Shown here one piece after another: positions 15,303-26,035 of a DNA stretch of 33,092 nt. Each line of letters starts with the position of its first letter. Position 1 is the first letter of the stretch. The stretch comes from Desulfurococcaceae archaeon. GTDB taxonomy: Archaea; Thermoproteota; Thermoprotei_A; Sulfolobales; Desulfurococcaceae. The stretch lies in NCBI GenBank assembly GCA_028275705.1, contig JAPWUD010000016.1, positions 1 through 33,092 of the forward strand. Direction: 5' to 3'. Below the pieces are notes generated by a model that was not told the origin of the DNA, did not search any database, and was given only the letters and a program-made list of their open reading frames with translations. The translations under genes were made by a program, and so were the position numbers.

Positions 15303-16434
15303 ATGGAGACACCAATGTACATGGCTGTACTGTCTTATTCAATACATCTGACTCTATAAAACAACCGCTCCCAATAATCGATGAAAGTACTTTTACTCCT
15401 TCATTGATTTCAGTATTGTTCATTAACAAAGAGCTGTGAATGTATGCATTTCTACGGATTCTACTATTATGCCATATTATTGAGTAAGAAACCCTAGATC
15501 CCTTCTCCACCACTACATTACCCTCCAAGACTGCATATGGCCCCACAATACTACCCTCACTAACAATAACTCCTGAACCTATGTAAACCGGTGGATATAG
15601 AGTGGCGTTGATCTCTGCGTCTTCACTTACATATAAACCTTTCGCGACTAGGTTTCCACGTGGCCTCCAACCGGGGATTTTGTCGTCGAGTAGATCCCAT
15701 AAGGCTTGTACATACACCTCTACTCTGCCGATATCGTTCCAGTATGTATTGTGAGGGGCGATCCAGCCTTTAATGCTGTATCCAGATTCAAGCAAGTATG
15801 GAAATACATGTCTTCCGAAATCCATTAATCCCGGGTTGTCTACGAGTATACTTAATAACTCCTCTTTAAACGCATATATTCCTGCATTAACTAAATTACT
15901 GAAAAATACTGGTGATTTAACACTGTGGAATGCGAGCGATACAAGGTATATTTCAAGGGATGCTGGTTTTTCACTGAAAAGTATAATGTTTGAATTAGAG
16001 TCAACGTAGACTAGTCCATATGGTAGTGGATTATCAACTTCTTTGAGGACTATTGAAGCAATCTCTCCATGATCCAGGTGGTATTTGTAAAAGCTATTAT
16101 AAGGTATATTTGAAACTACATCACCCATTGATACTAGGAAATCACCCTTAATGAGCCCCGAAACTAAGCGAACAGCGTCAGCAGTGTCCTTTGAGTCGAT
16201 TAACAATGCTCTAACTCCATTAACCCCCCTAAAGTGCTTAACGATTTGTTCACCTAGGTATCGCGCGGTAACAACTACCTCGCTAAAACCACTCGATTTC
16301 AAGGATTCAACAATGTAATCTATTAGTGGCGAACCCGCAAATGGGACAAGTGGTTTTGGAATAACCCTAGTAAGAGGCGCAAGTCTAGTACCAACACCTC
16401 CAGCTAGGACTACTGCGGTGGGCAATTCAACCAC
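15286..16434 (-). CDS. Sugar-phosphate nucleotidyltransferase (mannose-1-phosphate guanylyltransferase-like)
   Basis: 382 residues. The GT-A core begins with LAGGVGTRLAPLT and the substrate motif PKPLVPFAGSP (lysine of PKP), and contains a VSMGDVVSN segment in the place of the metal-binding aspartate. From about residue 250 a left-handed beta-helix repeats hydrophobic hexads (ending near IIGSGCFIESDVL). The reaction would be sugar-1-phosphate plus NTP to NDP-sugar, most likely for glycan or lipid glycosylation. The base and sugar specificity cannot be told. GTG 16434 is near-leaderless behind a TATA box around 16458-16470. It overlaps the inactive phosphomannomutase-like gene and probably works with it. 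Confidence 0.87.
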   Translation of the reverse strand: MVELPTAVVLAGGVGTRLAPLTRVIPKPLVPFAGSPLIDYIVESLKSSGFSEVVVTARYLGEQIVKHFRGVNGVRALLIDSKDTADAVRLVSGLIKGDFLVSMGDVVSNIPYNSFYKYHLDHGEIASIVLKEVDNPLPYGLVYVDSNSNIILFSEKPASLEIYLVSLAFHSVKSPVFFSNLVNAGIYAFKEELLSILVDNPGLMDFGRHVFPYLLESGYSIKGWIAPHNTYWNDIGRVEVYVQALWDLLDDKIPGWRPRGNLVAKGLYVSEDAEINATLYPPVYIGSGVIVSEGSIVGPYAVLEGNVVVEKGSRVSYSIIWHNSRIRRNAYIHSSLLMNNTEINEGVKVLSSIIGSGCFIESDVLNKTVQPCTLVSPYEVEG

Positions 16435-16491
16435 ATTTAACTATGATGCAGTGTGGAAAATAAATTTTAAAACTGAATGGCTTCTATCTAA

Positions 16492-17562
16492 CTAGTATGG
16501 GATCACCGGTATCTTTCCAAATCTACCAAGATCCGCCGAGTCGCCTGGTTTCATGGGTACTGGAATAGCCCTTAATGATATTGGGCGTTGTTTAACAATT
16601 GCTATCGACATAGCACTAGCGATGAGTTTAGTGAGCGCATCTATATCCTCAGGTACTACAATCATATCTACCCCTGCAACGCATGTAGATGAAAGAGCTA
16701 GTAGATCCCTTGCCCTCAATAATCCCTTATATCCATAGTTTACTAGTAAGGAGTCTTCAGCGTATGGAAGCATTACCTCATTAAAACCAGTTCTATTAAC
16801 TCCCACGCTTAGTTCATTAATGATCCTGTTGAGTAGCCATGTGAAGTATAATCCACCTGGACCGAGGATGCCATAGCCGCTTTTTTCATATAACTCGGCA
16901 ACACTATTCTCCATCCATGGTGATAAACTATAGTCTACTAGCGTGTGTAGTCTACTAATTGACTCAACGGCTTCGACTGCATTCTTCAACTCGCTGAACA
17001 CGTGTGCAAAGGCATCAAATAGTGTTTTACCTCTCTCTAACTCATTCACCACCTGCTTTGGGTAGAGAAAGGCCACACCTAACTCCTCCATACCCCTACT
17101 AGAGGAATCTGGGAAGTATGGTGTTTGAAAGGACTCATCATGAAATCCTATAGAGAGTCTTGTTGCTCCAATGGGGTTTGCCGATGATACTTTGTGAATG
17201 ATCTGCGAGTAGTACCTTGCTCTATCAATGCTTGGTTCTCCAATATGTAGGAGGGGTACGTATAGCCCACTAGTAGTGAACTCCACTATTTCACGGTCGT
17301 CTATTTCCCTAGAATAGCCAATACTGACTAAGAGGTCGCTCTCAGCTAGGTCAAGGAGCCTCGTTATAAGCGACCTCGACAAACCAGGGAAAGAAACCCT
17401 CTTTGTAAATACTTTAAAGCCAAATTCGTTGAGTGCTCTCTCCACAATTGATAGAACTTCCCTCGCTCTAAATAGGGTTGACTCGAGGTCATTAATATCC
17501 CTAATTCTTCCAGTGAAATAAGTTAAAGCCCTAATAATGGGTTTTTCAGAAATTTCAACCAC
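16492..17562 (-). CDS. DUF711 (UPF0210) family protein
   Basis: 356 residues with features of the DUF711 family: RALTYFTG near the start, a SIGYSREIDDREI segment, and the C-terminal PMKPGDSADLGRFGKIPVIPY where members end with the KPGDxxxxGG-type motif. The family has a pyruvate-formate-lyase-like barrel and no established biochemical function. The start GTG 17562 sits about 25 nt from the TATA-like TTAATTAATAAC (17583-17594), consistent with a leaderless mRNA. It diverges from the class III aminotransferase. I am sure of the coding sequence, fairly sure of the family. Confidence 0.72.
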   Translation of the reverse strand: MVEISEKPIIRALTYFTGRIRDINDLESTLFRAREVLSIVERALNEFGFKVFTKRVSFPGLSRSLITRLLDLAESDLLVSIGYSREIDDREIVEFTTSGLYVPLLHIGEPSIDRARYYSQIIHKVSSANPIGATRLSIGFHDESFQTPYFPDSSSRGMEELGVAFLYPKQVVNELERGKTLFDAFAHVFSELKNAVEAVESISRLHTLVDYSLSPWMENSVAELYEKSGYGILGPGGLYFTWLLNRIINELSVGVNRTGFNEVMLPYAEDSLLVNYGYKGLLRARDLLALSSTCVAGVDMIVVPEDIDALTKLIASAMSIAIVKQRPISLRAIPVPMKPGDSADLGRFGKIPVIPY

Positions 17563-17582
17563 CCTGGATATAGATGAAGCGA

Positions 17583-17594
17583 GTTATTAATTAA
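17583..17594 (-). promoter_or_regulatory. TATA-like box for the DUF711 gene
   Basis: TTAATTAATAAC read on the minus strand is centred about 26 nt ahead of GTG 17562, so the transcript would begin at or next to the start codon. Confidence 0.4.
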
Positions 17595-17601
17595 TCCATA
17601 G

Positions 17602-19544
<1,943 letters not shown>

Positions 19545-19555
19545 ATTAGCTACAC

Positions 19556-21013
19556 CTATATAGTAATTAATTGAATGAGCCTCCTATATAGCATAAACCC
19601 GATTAAAACAATCAATGGCATATACTCTAATCTACCAAAATACATTAACGTCATTAACACTACTTTAGCCGGTACTGGAGCACTTAGAGATGTAATACCA
19701 GTTGATAAGCCTACATTACTTCCAGCAGATGTCGCCTCGAATAATGCATCGACAAAGTCTACGCTTGGAATAATAGACTTAATGACTACTGCCCCAGTGA
19801 ATACTGCTAGAAAGTGAAGAGAAATAAAGAGCAGCATGTTTGAAACTTCTCTCTCATCTAGTACTTCCTCACCTAGTCTAATATCTTGTGATAAACTACC
19901 ACTGCTTAAAACACCTAGAATATATGCCTTGATCTTCTTGAGTAAAACCACTAATCTAATGACTTTAATACCTCCTGCAGTCGAGAAGCTCATTCCCCCT
20001 ATAAACATAGCTAATACGAGTAGTAATTTTAGACTAGGGCTTAGACCACTAATATTCCCAATACTAAAACCTGTAGTGGTTACAGCGGAGATTGCGTTAA
20101 ATGAGCCCGTTGTGAGGCTCTGTAAGGGGTTTAATCCAGTACTTGGTAGTGTTATAATGAATGAAGTTACTGTGAAGAATAAATTTAAGTATATAAATCC
20201 ACGGAGTTCTTCATTACTCCAAGCTTTCTTTACATCTCCGTCAAGTATTATGCTAAGGGTAATGAAGTTAAATCCACCAATAATCATTAATGCAGTTATA
20301 GGGTATACGCTGAGTGGTGCATATTGAAATACCCTACCGTAATTGTCATCATAATTACTCATACCCCCCGTCGCAATAGCGGTCATTACATGTACAACCG
20401 CGTCAAGCGGCTCTACGCCTAGGTATATACATATAACTATACCTACAACAGTGAGGAGGAAGTATATGTAGAATATTCTAAGAGCTGTCTCCCTCAGGGA
20501 GGCGGAGATGTGCGATGGTCTCTCAAGCCTGTATAGAATACGACCAAACTGCCAGAAGAATGGGAGAAAGATGGAGGCGAAGACTACAACTCCTAGTTCA
20601 CCCATCCACTGCATTAAACCTCTCCAGAATAGAATACCCTTCTTCATGTAGTCGAGTCCTTGGTAGATAGTTAAACCTGTTCCAGTGAAACCGGAGATGG
20701 ATTCAAATAGTGCGTCAATGTAGCTCACTCCTGTTTCAATGGATAGCGGTATTGCTGATAACGCTGGAACCACTAGCCATGTTAGAGAATAAGTTGTAAG
20801 GGCCTCTATGTATGTAATCTCCACTCGCTTCATTATTTTACTAATTGCGAAGTAAGCGGTATAACTTGTTAATGCTATTAATAAACCTATCCATAGAAAG
20901 GAGAGTGAAACAGGGTTATTGTAGAGAGCATCCACGATTGGCACAAGCGTCATTATGCCCCCAACGATCATGGTTACAGAGAACAGTCCTTCAAGTATAC
21001 TAGTGATCCTCAT
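19556..21013 (-). CDS. trkH: TrkH/KtrB-type potassium transporter membrane subunit
   Basis: About 485 residues, almost all in membrane helices. It has the four pore-loop repeats of the family: FTGTGLTIY, TGGMSNY, TTTGFSIG and SNVGLSTG, each with the conserved glycine of the K+ filter. The protein is the ion-translocating subunit; uptake is normally gated by an RCK subunit. The frame is open to 21094, but that ATG lies upstream of the TATA box (21081-21090), and MRITSILEGLF at 21013 matches the family N-terminus. ATG 21046 is an alternative. It leads an operon with the tail-anchored gene. Confidence 0.9.
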   Translation of the reverse strand: MRITSILEGLFSVTMIVGGIMTLVPIVDALYNNPVSLSFLWIGLLIALTSYTAYFAISKIMKRVEITYIEALTTYSLTWLVVPALSAIPLSIETGVSYIDALFESISGFTGTGLTIYQGLDYMKKGILFWRGLMQWMGELGVVVFASIFLPFFWQFGRILYRLERPSHISASLRETALRIFYIYFLLTVVGIVICIYLGVEPLDAVVHVMTAIATGGMSNYDDNYGRVFQYAPLSVYPITALMIIGGFNFITLSIILDGDVKKAWSNEELRGFIYLNLFFTVTSFIITLPSTGLNPLQSLTTGSFNAISAVTTTGFSIGNISGLSPSLKLLLVLAMFIGGMSFSTAGGIKVIRLVVLLKKIKAYILGVLSSGSLSQDIRLGEEVLDEREVSNMLLFISLHFLAVFTGAVVIKSIIPSVDFVDALFEATSAGSNVGLSTGITSLSAPVPAKVVLMTLMYFGRLEYMPLIVLIGFMLYRRLIQLITI

Positions 21014-21125
21014 ATTGACCAAACCGTGGGTGAGTCCTAAACACATGTAAATGTAACTACGTTTAATAGAAAGGTGAATTGGATATATAAACACGAAGCT
21101 TTATTGCTCATCGTCGATCACGTGG

Positions 21126-21473
21126 GTGTATATTTATAAGCCCTATGACGTAGATTACAGTGTGGAACCTGGATTAATTCGAGAGGGATTTTGGTTGAGT
21201 AAAATACCGAGAAATACTAAGCCGCCGAGTCCGTTAAGGGTTTTGAAGGCCTCGGAGGGAAACATAGTTTTAGTTAAAACAAAGGGTGGGTACGAGTATA
21301 TTGGTGTATTAGAGCTTGCCGACGGTGTAATGAACGTTGTTCTAAGGGACTGTGTTGAATACAATGAAAACAAGCCAACTATGAGGCTTGGAAAAGTAAT
21401 TATTAGAGGGAGCAATATTGAATTCGTGAGTGTAGACTACGCGAGAGTTGCACCAGAGAAGATATCACTGTAA
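21126..21473 (+). CDS. LSm (Sm-like) protein with N-terminal extension
   Basis: 115 residues from a probably leaderless GTG at 21126. The first ~36 residues (rich in P, Y and basic residues) precede the Sm fold. The Sm1 pattern spans NIVLVKTKGGYEYIGVLE to DGVMNVVLRD, and Sm2 is LGKVIIRGSNIEFVSV with the RG diagnostic of Sm proteins. Archaeal SmAPs form heptameric rings that bind U-rich RNA. The extension and low-conservation loop between motifs differ from the short ~75-residue SmAP1. It diverges from TrkH and converges with the methyltransferase 6 nt away. Confidence 0.82.
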   Translation: MYIYKPYDVDYSVEPGLIREGFWLSKIPRNTKPPSPLRVLKASEGNIVLVKTKGGYEYIGVLELADGVMNVVLRDCVEYNENKPTMRLGKVIIRGSNIEFVSVDYARVAPEKISL

Positions 21474-21479
21474 AGTGGG

Positions 21480-22037
21480 TTAATCAAGAGGGTTTCTATT
21501 TGAGTATTGCATCTTCAGCGGCGTGAGGTTAGTTACTGGTGGGTATATGTAGAAGTCGTCTATGCAGTTCCCTATATAAGTATACTCGGGGTCAAGCGCG
21601 GATGGAGGGTCTTCATATGTCTTGGGGTGTCCAGTAATTACTACTAACCCATCTGGCTTAGCTAATTCCTTGAAGAGGAATAGTGCTCTCTGCTTACCAC
21701 CAATGACCCCCCACGTAGAGATTGAGACTACAAGAGCGCTCAAATGGCTTCTCAATGAGAGTTCTTCAGCATATCCTTGTATGAGTATTGAGAACGGGGT
21801 CTTCATCTTCTTGGATGCGATAAGTAGCATTTCTTCATCTGGATCAATGCAAATATACTTGATACTGGAAAGCATTAATTTACTCGATAAATACTCGTAT
21901 AGTAAGCCAGTTCCACACCCAACATCTACAATTAAATCCTTCACTGGGAAACCGAGGTCCTCTATACACTTGTACTTGGAAAACTGCTCTTCTCTATATA
22001 GATTATCATACACGTCAGGCTTCACTAGGTTAACCAC
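21480..22037 (-). CDS. Class I SAM-dependent methyltransferase (small)
   Basis: 185 residues. Motif I is VDVGCGTGLLYEYL, the acidic residue after beta 2 is in IDPDEEMLL, and the STWGVIGG and KPDGLVVITGHP segments fit motifs IV-VI. This is a UbiE/Methyltransf_11-like fold; the substrate is unknown. Its GTG start lies within the NucS gene (8-nt overlap), so the two are translationally coupled. No SAM-enzyme-specific side domain is visible. Confidence 0.85.
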   Translation of the reverse strand: MVNLVKPDVYDNLYREEQFSKYKCIEDLGFPVKDLIVDVGCGTGLLYEYLSSKLMLSSIKYICIDPDEEMLLIASKKMKTPFSILIQGYAEELSLRSHLSALVVSISTWGVIGGKQRALFLFKELAKPDGLVVITGHPKTYEDPPSALDPEYTYIGNCIDDFYIYPPVTNLTPLKMQYSNRNPLD

Positions 22038-22821
22038 TACTCTCAGCCCGTGTGAACTTTAACAACGTTGTTTTATCGGTTTCTCTTCTCTTCAGGAGCT
22101 CCCATATCTTCTTTAAATCAACATACCTATACTCTAGTCCAAGCTTTAAAAGTGTCTCAAGTGCTGTTGGAGAGAATGCTGGGGCAACTAGTATTCCCCG
22201 TGGTCTCTCCCCTAATTCTCTCGCAAGCGCCTCCACGTATTTATATAGTTGTAGTGCAGCCTCACGGGTAGCCGTTATTCTCTTAAGCTCGATCACTACA
22301 TGTCTTCCACTCTTATCTACAGCATAGATGTCTACATATCCGTCTCCAACAGGCTTCTCAATAGACAACACCCTCAAGCCTTCCTCGATTATCGAGGGAT
22401 TAGATACTATTACATCCCGCACTTCCCCCTCGTCGACGTACATTATAAAACTCCCAGGATCAAATAGTTTACCAGAGACTAGTAAATCCACTCTATTAAA
22501 AGTAATTGTCAAGTACTCCCTAGGTTTATCCCTCACAGCGTGTATTACTAGCCCAGTATCATCTCTATAGTAGACCTCTATCACAGATGTAGATGGCTGC
22601 CAGTTTATAGGGGAGTAACCGATAGGTCCGTGAACCAGTACTGCTCCATCCTGCTTGACAATAACTACTCTCTCCCCAGGCTCTAGTCTCGAGGCAGCTC
22701 TACCCTCGTAGTCTACTCTACACTCACCAATTACAATGGACAGTAGCTTTCCATTGATAGATGACTTCAAAAACGCAGCGGCTTCTTCGAGACGAGGTTT
22801 CTCCCTAACTATTAAATTCAA
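22030..22821 (-). CDS. nucS: NucS/EndoMS mismatch-recognising endonuclease
   Basis: About 263 residues. The N-terminal half carries GECRVDYEGRAASRL and INWQPSTSV like archaeal NucS. The C-terminal RecB-like nuclease core shows VDIYAVDKSGRHVVIELKR (the D and ExK metal residues) and a QLYKYVE helix. NucS cuts both strands at mismatches and replaces MutS/L in many archaea. The frame is open to GTG 22866, but TTG 22821 with GGGGAT ahead gives the family's usual short N-terminus and sits ~25 nt from the TATA-like TTAATAATAT. Overlaps the methyltransferase by 8 nt. Confidence 0.87.
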   Translation of the reverse strand: MNLIVREKPRLEEAAAFLKSSINGKLLSIVIGECRVDYEGRAASRLEPGERVVIVKQDGAVLVHGPIGYSPINWQPSTSVIEVYYRDDTGLVIHAVRDKPREYLTITFNRVDLLVSGKLFDPGSFIMYVDEGEVRDVIVSNPSIIEEGLRVLSIEKPVGDGYVDIYAVDKSGRHVVIELKRITATREAALQLYKYVEALARELGERPRGILVAPAFSPTALETLLKLGLEYRYVDLKKIWELLKRRETDKTTLLKFTRAESSG

Positions 22822-22880
22822 TGTATAATCCCCGGTAAAATTAATATTATTAAGGATATTTATCACGCAGGTGTCGAGCT

Positions 22881-23735
22881 CTGAGAGTACGGTTTATAGC
22901 ATTCGACAGTATGGGAGTTAGGAGTATGGCAACTATTGTTGAATCAAATACTGGATTATTTTTCATTGACCCCGGGGCTGCGCTTGCTCCGCGGAGGTAT
23001 GGTCTTCCACCACACGATATTGAATTGAAGACCTTGGCGAGATTTCTAGATAAAATACATAAGTACGTGGATCAATCCGACTACGTCATCATTACACACT
23101 ACCATAGAGACCACTATCTCTACCGTAGAGGCGAAGAGGACTACTACCGGGGCAAAATACTCCTCTTAAAGAACCCCCATAGATTAATCAATAGAAGTCA
23201 AGCCGTGAGGGCATATACTTTACTCAAAAAGATGAATGTAGAAGCCAAGGCTAGGGAGGTCGTATTCGCTGATGGTTTGAAAATAGAATTAGGGGGATTA
23301 AGTATTGAATTCTCACCCCCACTACCCCATGGAGACTGCAAAACGAAGTTGGGATATGTCCTAGCAGCTACGTTTAGAGAAGATGGCTATGTTTTCACAT
23401 TTGCAAGTGACACACAGGGTTTTATGTGTGATTCCTCTCTTGAATATGTACTATCAATAAACCCCGATTTCCTAGTTGTTAGTGGACCTCCAACATACCT
23501 TGGACTCGATGAACTACCATTAAATACTATTAGAGTAGTGGAGAGATTAAAGTCTAGGGCTATTGTTGTAATAGATCACCACTTACTGAGAGACAAGAAC
23601 TATGCGAAATATATAGAGCTCTTGAGGAATAGGAGGAGGGATATTAGTGTGAAGACTGCTGCTGAATACATGGGTGTAGAAGTGAATCAGCTTGAGGCTC
23701 ATAGGGATTTATTGTGGATGCGTAGTAAGGGATAA
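22881..23735 (+). CDS. UPF0282 metallo-beta-lactamase-fold protein, apparent CUG start
   Basis: 284 residues if begun at CTG 22881. The metal motif THYHRDHY (H73, H75, D77, H78) is clear, with a GDCKTKLGY region and a final DHHLLRD. The stretch from CTG, VRFIAFDSMGVRSMATIVES, fits the UPF0282 N-terminus (xxxxxESLGVRSMAT), so ATG 22911 would remove conserved residues. No ATG, GTG or TTG lies in frame between the stop at 22851 and 22911. AGGTG (22869-22873) gives a 7-nt spacer. UPF0282 has no settled function. An N-terminal truncation starting at 22911 is possible. Confidence 0.85.
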   Translation: MRVRFIAFDSMGVRSMATIVESNTGLFFIDPGAALAPRRYGLPPHDIELKTLARFLDKIHKYVDQSDYVIITHYHRDHYLYRRGEEDYYRGKILLLKNPHRLINRSQAVRAYTLLKKMNVEAKAREVVFADGLKIELGGLSIEFSPPLPHGDCKTKLGYVLAATFREDGYVFTFASDTQGFMCDSSLEYVLSINPDFLVVSGPPTYLGLDELPLNTIRVVERLKSRAIVVIDHHLLRDKNYAKYIELLRNRRRDISVKTAAEYMGVEVNQLEAHRDLLWMRSKG

Positions 23736-23852
23736 CATACGTTATTTCCCTGCCCTAGTATTATATGAGTAGAGCGCTTTGATCAGGCTCGTTGTAAAGG
23801 TTTATAAGGAGGGTTAGGTCAATTAATACATTGCTTTGGTGATACTGGGGAA

Positions 23853-24752
23853 TTGCATCCAATACTCGTATTATTCTCGATTAACTTAGCGTCTGCAATA
23901 CTAAAGTACATTAGTGTAACTGGTACAAACGCTATGAGTGCTTTTCTAGACTTACTTAATGATGTAGGCGACTCTGTTGGCTTAGGACTATTATTAGTTG
24001 GCTTAAGGTATTGGAGGATGAGGCAGAGTATGTTTTATCCTTTTGGTGCTCGTAGAGCACTATATGTTCTCGGTCTTCTATCCATAATGATCTTTAGTGG
24101 ATTACTGTTTGGAGTTGCATTATTCAAGGCGGCATCCATACTTTCAGGTTCTACTGGTTTAGTAGTTGAGATATACTCAGTAGTAGTTTTTCTAATAGCC
24201 TTTGCTATTAATATAGCTGGTTTAATCTACATATATATTCACTCTAGGGGGAGTAATAGAGACCCTGCTTTATCTGGTGGAATGCTTGACTCTATAAGCG
24301 ACACTGCTGGGAGTTCACTAGCACTATTTACTCTAATAACGAGAAATATTCTACTTGATGTTGTCGGTAGCTTGGTGTTAACCGGGGTGATACTGATCTC
24401 TGGTATTACCATAGGGTATAGGTATTTCCAGGTTCTCATCGGGAGAGCTCCACCCAGGGATATTTTGAAGAAAGTTATGAATAAAGTACTGGAGTTCCAG
24501 GAGGTTAGGGACGTTAATGTATTCAATGCATCTATGATAACCGAAGACGAGTATATGTTGATCCTTGAGGTGGAGGTGGATAAAGACATGGAGGTTGAAG
24601 ATGCTGAGAAACTATCAGCGAGGATTGAGGAGGAAGTGAAGAGAGTTGAGCCCAGGTTTAAGCATGTTGTAATAGAGTTTGTAAGTGAGAGAGCTGGGCC
24701 TAAGACGTACGGGGAGATTATTAAGCAAATAGATGGGGTTGATGAAGAGTAG
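23853..24752 (+). CDS. Cation diffusion facilitator family transporter with DD-DD metal site
   Basis: 299 residues with about six membrane helices and a cytoplasmic C-terminal domain (from ~205, RAPPRDILKKV to the end). The transport-site residues are D33 and D37 (FLDLLND) in helix 2, and D146 and D150 (LDSISD) in helix 5. Zinc transporters usually have a His in one of these positions; all-Asp or Asn/Asp sites are more common in manganese carriers. YPFGARRAL is the usual loop between helices 2 and 3. TTG 23853 has a GGTGAT upstream, with the next in-frame codons being poor alternatives. It stands apart from its neighbours. Confidence 0.86.
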   Translation: MHPILVLFSINLASAILKYISVTGTNAMSAFLDLLNDVGDSVGLGLLLVGLRYWRMRQSMFYPFGARRALYVLGLLSIMIFSGLLFGVALFKAASILSGSTGLVVEIYSVVVFLIAFAINIAGLIYIYIHSRGSNRDPALSGGMLDSISDTAGSSLALFTLITRNILLDVVGSLVLTGVILISGITIGYRYFQVLIGRAPPRDILKKVMNKVLEFQEVRDVNVFNASMITEDEYMLILEVEVDKDMEVEDAEKLSARIEEEVKRVEPRFKHVVIEFVSERAGPKTYGEIIKQIDGVDEE

Positions 24753-24802
24753 TGTATAGTAAAAATTAATTTTTGTTAATTTATTAACCATGGGTGGTCT
24801 TT

Positions 24803-25849
24803 ATGAAGGCTGCTATACTAGTGGAACACGCTGAAATAGAGGTCGAGGGTTCTCCTAGGAGATACCCGCATCTACCACTCAAGAAAAACCCATTATTAAT
24901 AACCAATACTGAAACCCCACTCCCCGGAGAGGGGCAGGTTCTAGTGGAGGTTGAAGCGTGTGGAGTTTGCTATACAGACATAGATATCATCGAGGGGAGA
25001 GTCCAGTGCAAACTACCATTAATACCGGGACACCAAGTCGTGGGGAGAGTTGTAGAGGCAGGTACTTCCGTGTCTAGTGTAGTCAGGGGGGATCGTGTAG
25101 GAGTTGCGTGGATTGGTAAAACATGTGGTGTCTGCAATTACTGTAGGAGGGGTTTAGAAAACCTCTGCGTGGACTTCAAAGCTACTGGATGCCACTTAGA
25201 TGGGGGGTATGCAGAGTACATGGTTGCATACGTCGACTATGTGTATCGAGTACCGCGTGGTGTTGATGCAGTTAAATTAGCACCTTTAATGTGTGCTGGT
25301 GCTGTTGGATATAGGGCATTGAAGCTTACAGAAATGACTGACGGCTTACGACTAGGACTATTTGGTTTTGGCGCATCTGCACACATTATAATACAAGTTG
25401 CTAGAAGGCTGTATCCATCATCAGAGGTATATATATTCACAAGATCTCCGGAACACCAGGATTTAGCTAGGAGGCTGGGTGCAGACTGGGTTGGAAACCC
25501 AGGTGAAAACCCACCGAGGCTAATAGACCGAGCAATAGACTTCACCCCTGTGGGGGAGACCATAGCTAGATCACTCGAACTTCTCGCACCCGGGGGCAAA
25601 CTAGTAGTGAATGTTATTAGAAAACAAACACCCGTGAGCCTCCTATATGAGAAGCATCTATGGCTAGAAAAGGAAGTTAAAACAGTCGCAAACGTCACGA
25701 GGAGTGATGTCAAGGAATTACTAGATATTGCTGGGAGAGAGCCAATAGATGTAAAGATAGAGGAGTATAGACTAGACGATGTTAATGAAGCCGTTAGAAA
25801 CTTAAAAGCAGCGAGAGTGAAGGGATCAGCGGTCTTAAGAATCACTTAA
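24803..25849 (+). CDS. Zinc-dependent medium-chain alcohol dehydrogenase
   Basis: About 348 residues. The catalytic zinc site includes CGVCYTD and PGHQVVG, with Q where the common motif has GHE. The structural zinc uses the four cysteines of CGVCNYCRRGLENLC. The Rossmann part contains LFGFGASAH in place of the GxGxxG signature. It would oxidise an alcohol or reduce an aldehyde with NAD(P). ATG 24803 follows GGTGGTC by 3 nt; GTG 24794 would add three residues and has no better site. It could belong to peptide or sugar fermentation, as in related Crenarchaeota, but the substrate cannot be read. Confidence 0.88.
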   Translation: MKAAILVEHAEIEVEGSPRRYPHLPLKKNPLLITNTETPLPGEGQVLVEVEACGVCYTDIDIIEGRVQCKLPLIPGHQVVGRVVEAGTSVSSVVRGDRVGVAWIGKTCGVCNYCRRGLENLCVDFKATGCHLDGGYAEYMVAYVDYVYRVPRGVDAVKLAPLMCAGAVGYRALKLTEMTDGLRLGLFGFGASAHIIIQVARRLYPSSEVYIFTRSPEHQDLARRLGADWVGNPGENPPRLIDRAIDFTPVGETIARSLELLAPGGKLVVNVIRKQTPVSLLYEKHLWLEKEVKTVANVTRSDVKELLDIAGREPIDVKIEEYRLDDVNEAVRNLKAARVKGSAVLRIT

Positions 25850-26035
25850 TAGTAATATTAGAATTATCTAAATAACCTATAGAGAGTGAAAGTTTATAAT
25901 AGAATCAAAAATCTTTTAATAATGTATGAAGGCTATACAATACACAAATATATTGTTACCTATACTTTTTCAATTCTTAAATTTGTTAAAGTGAAAACTC
26001 ACTGTCGAAGTCTTTTACGTAGACTTACAAGTTAT

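Noticed and set aside
21014-21094. A longer N-terminus for TrkH from ATG 21094
   Set aside because: A TATA box at 21081-21090 lies just downstream of that codon, so the transcript would not contain it; the extra segment also adds an unusual start for the family.
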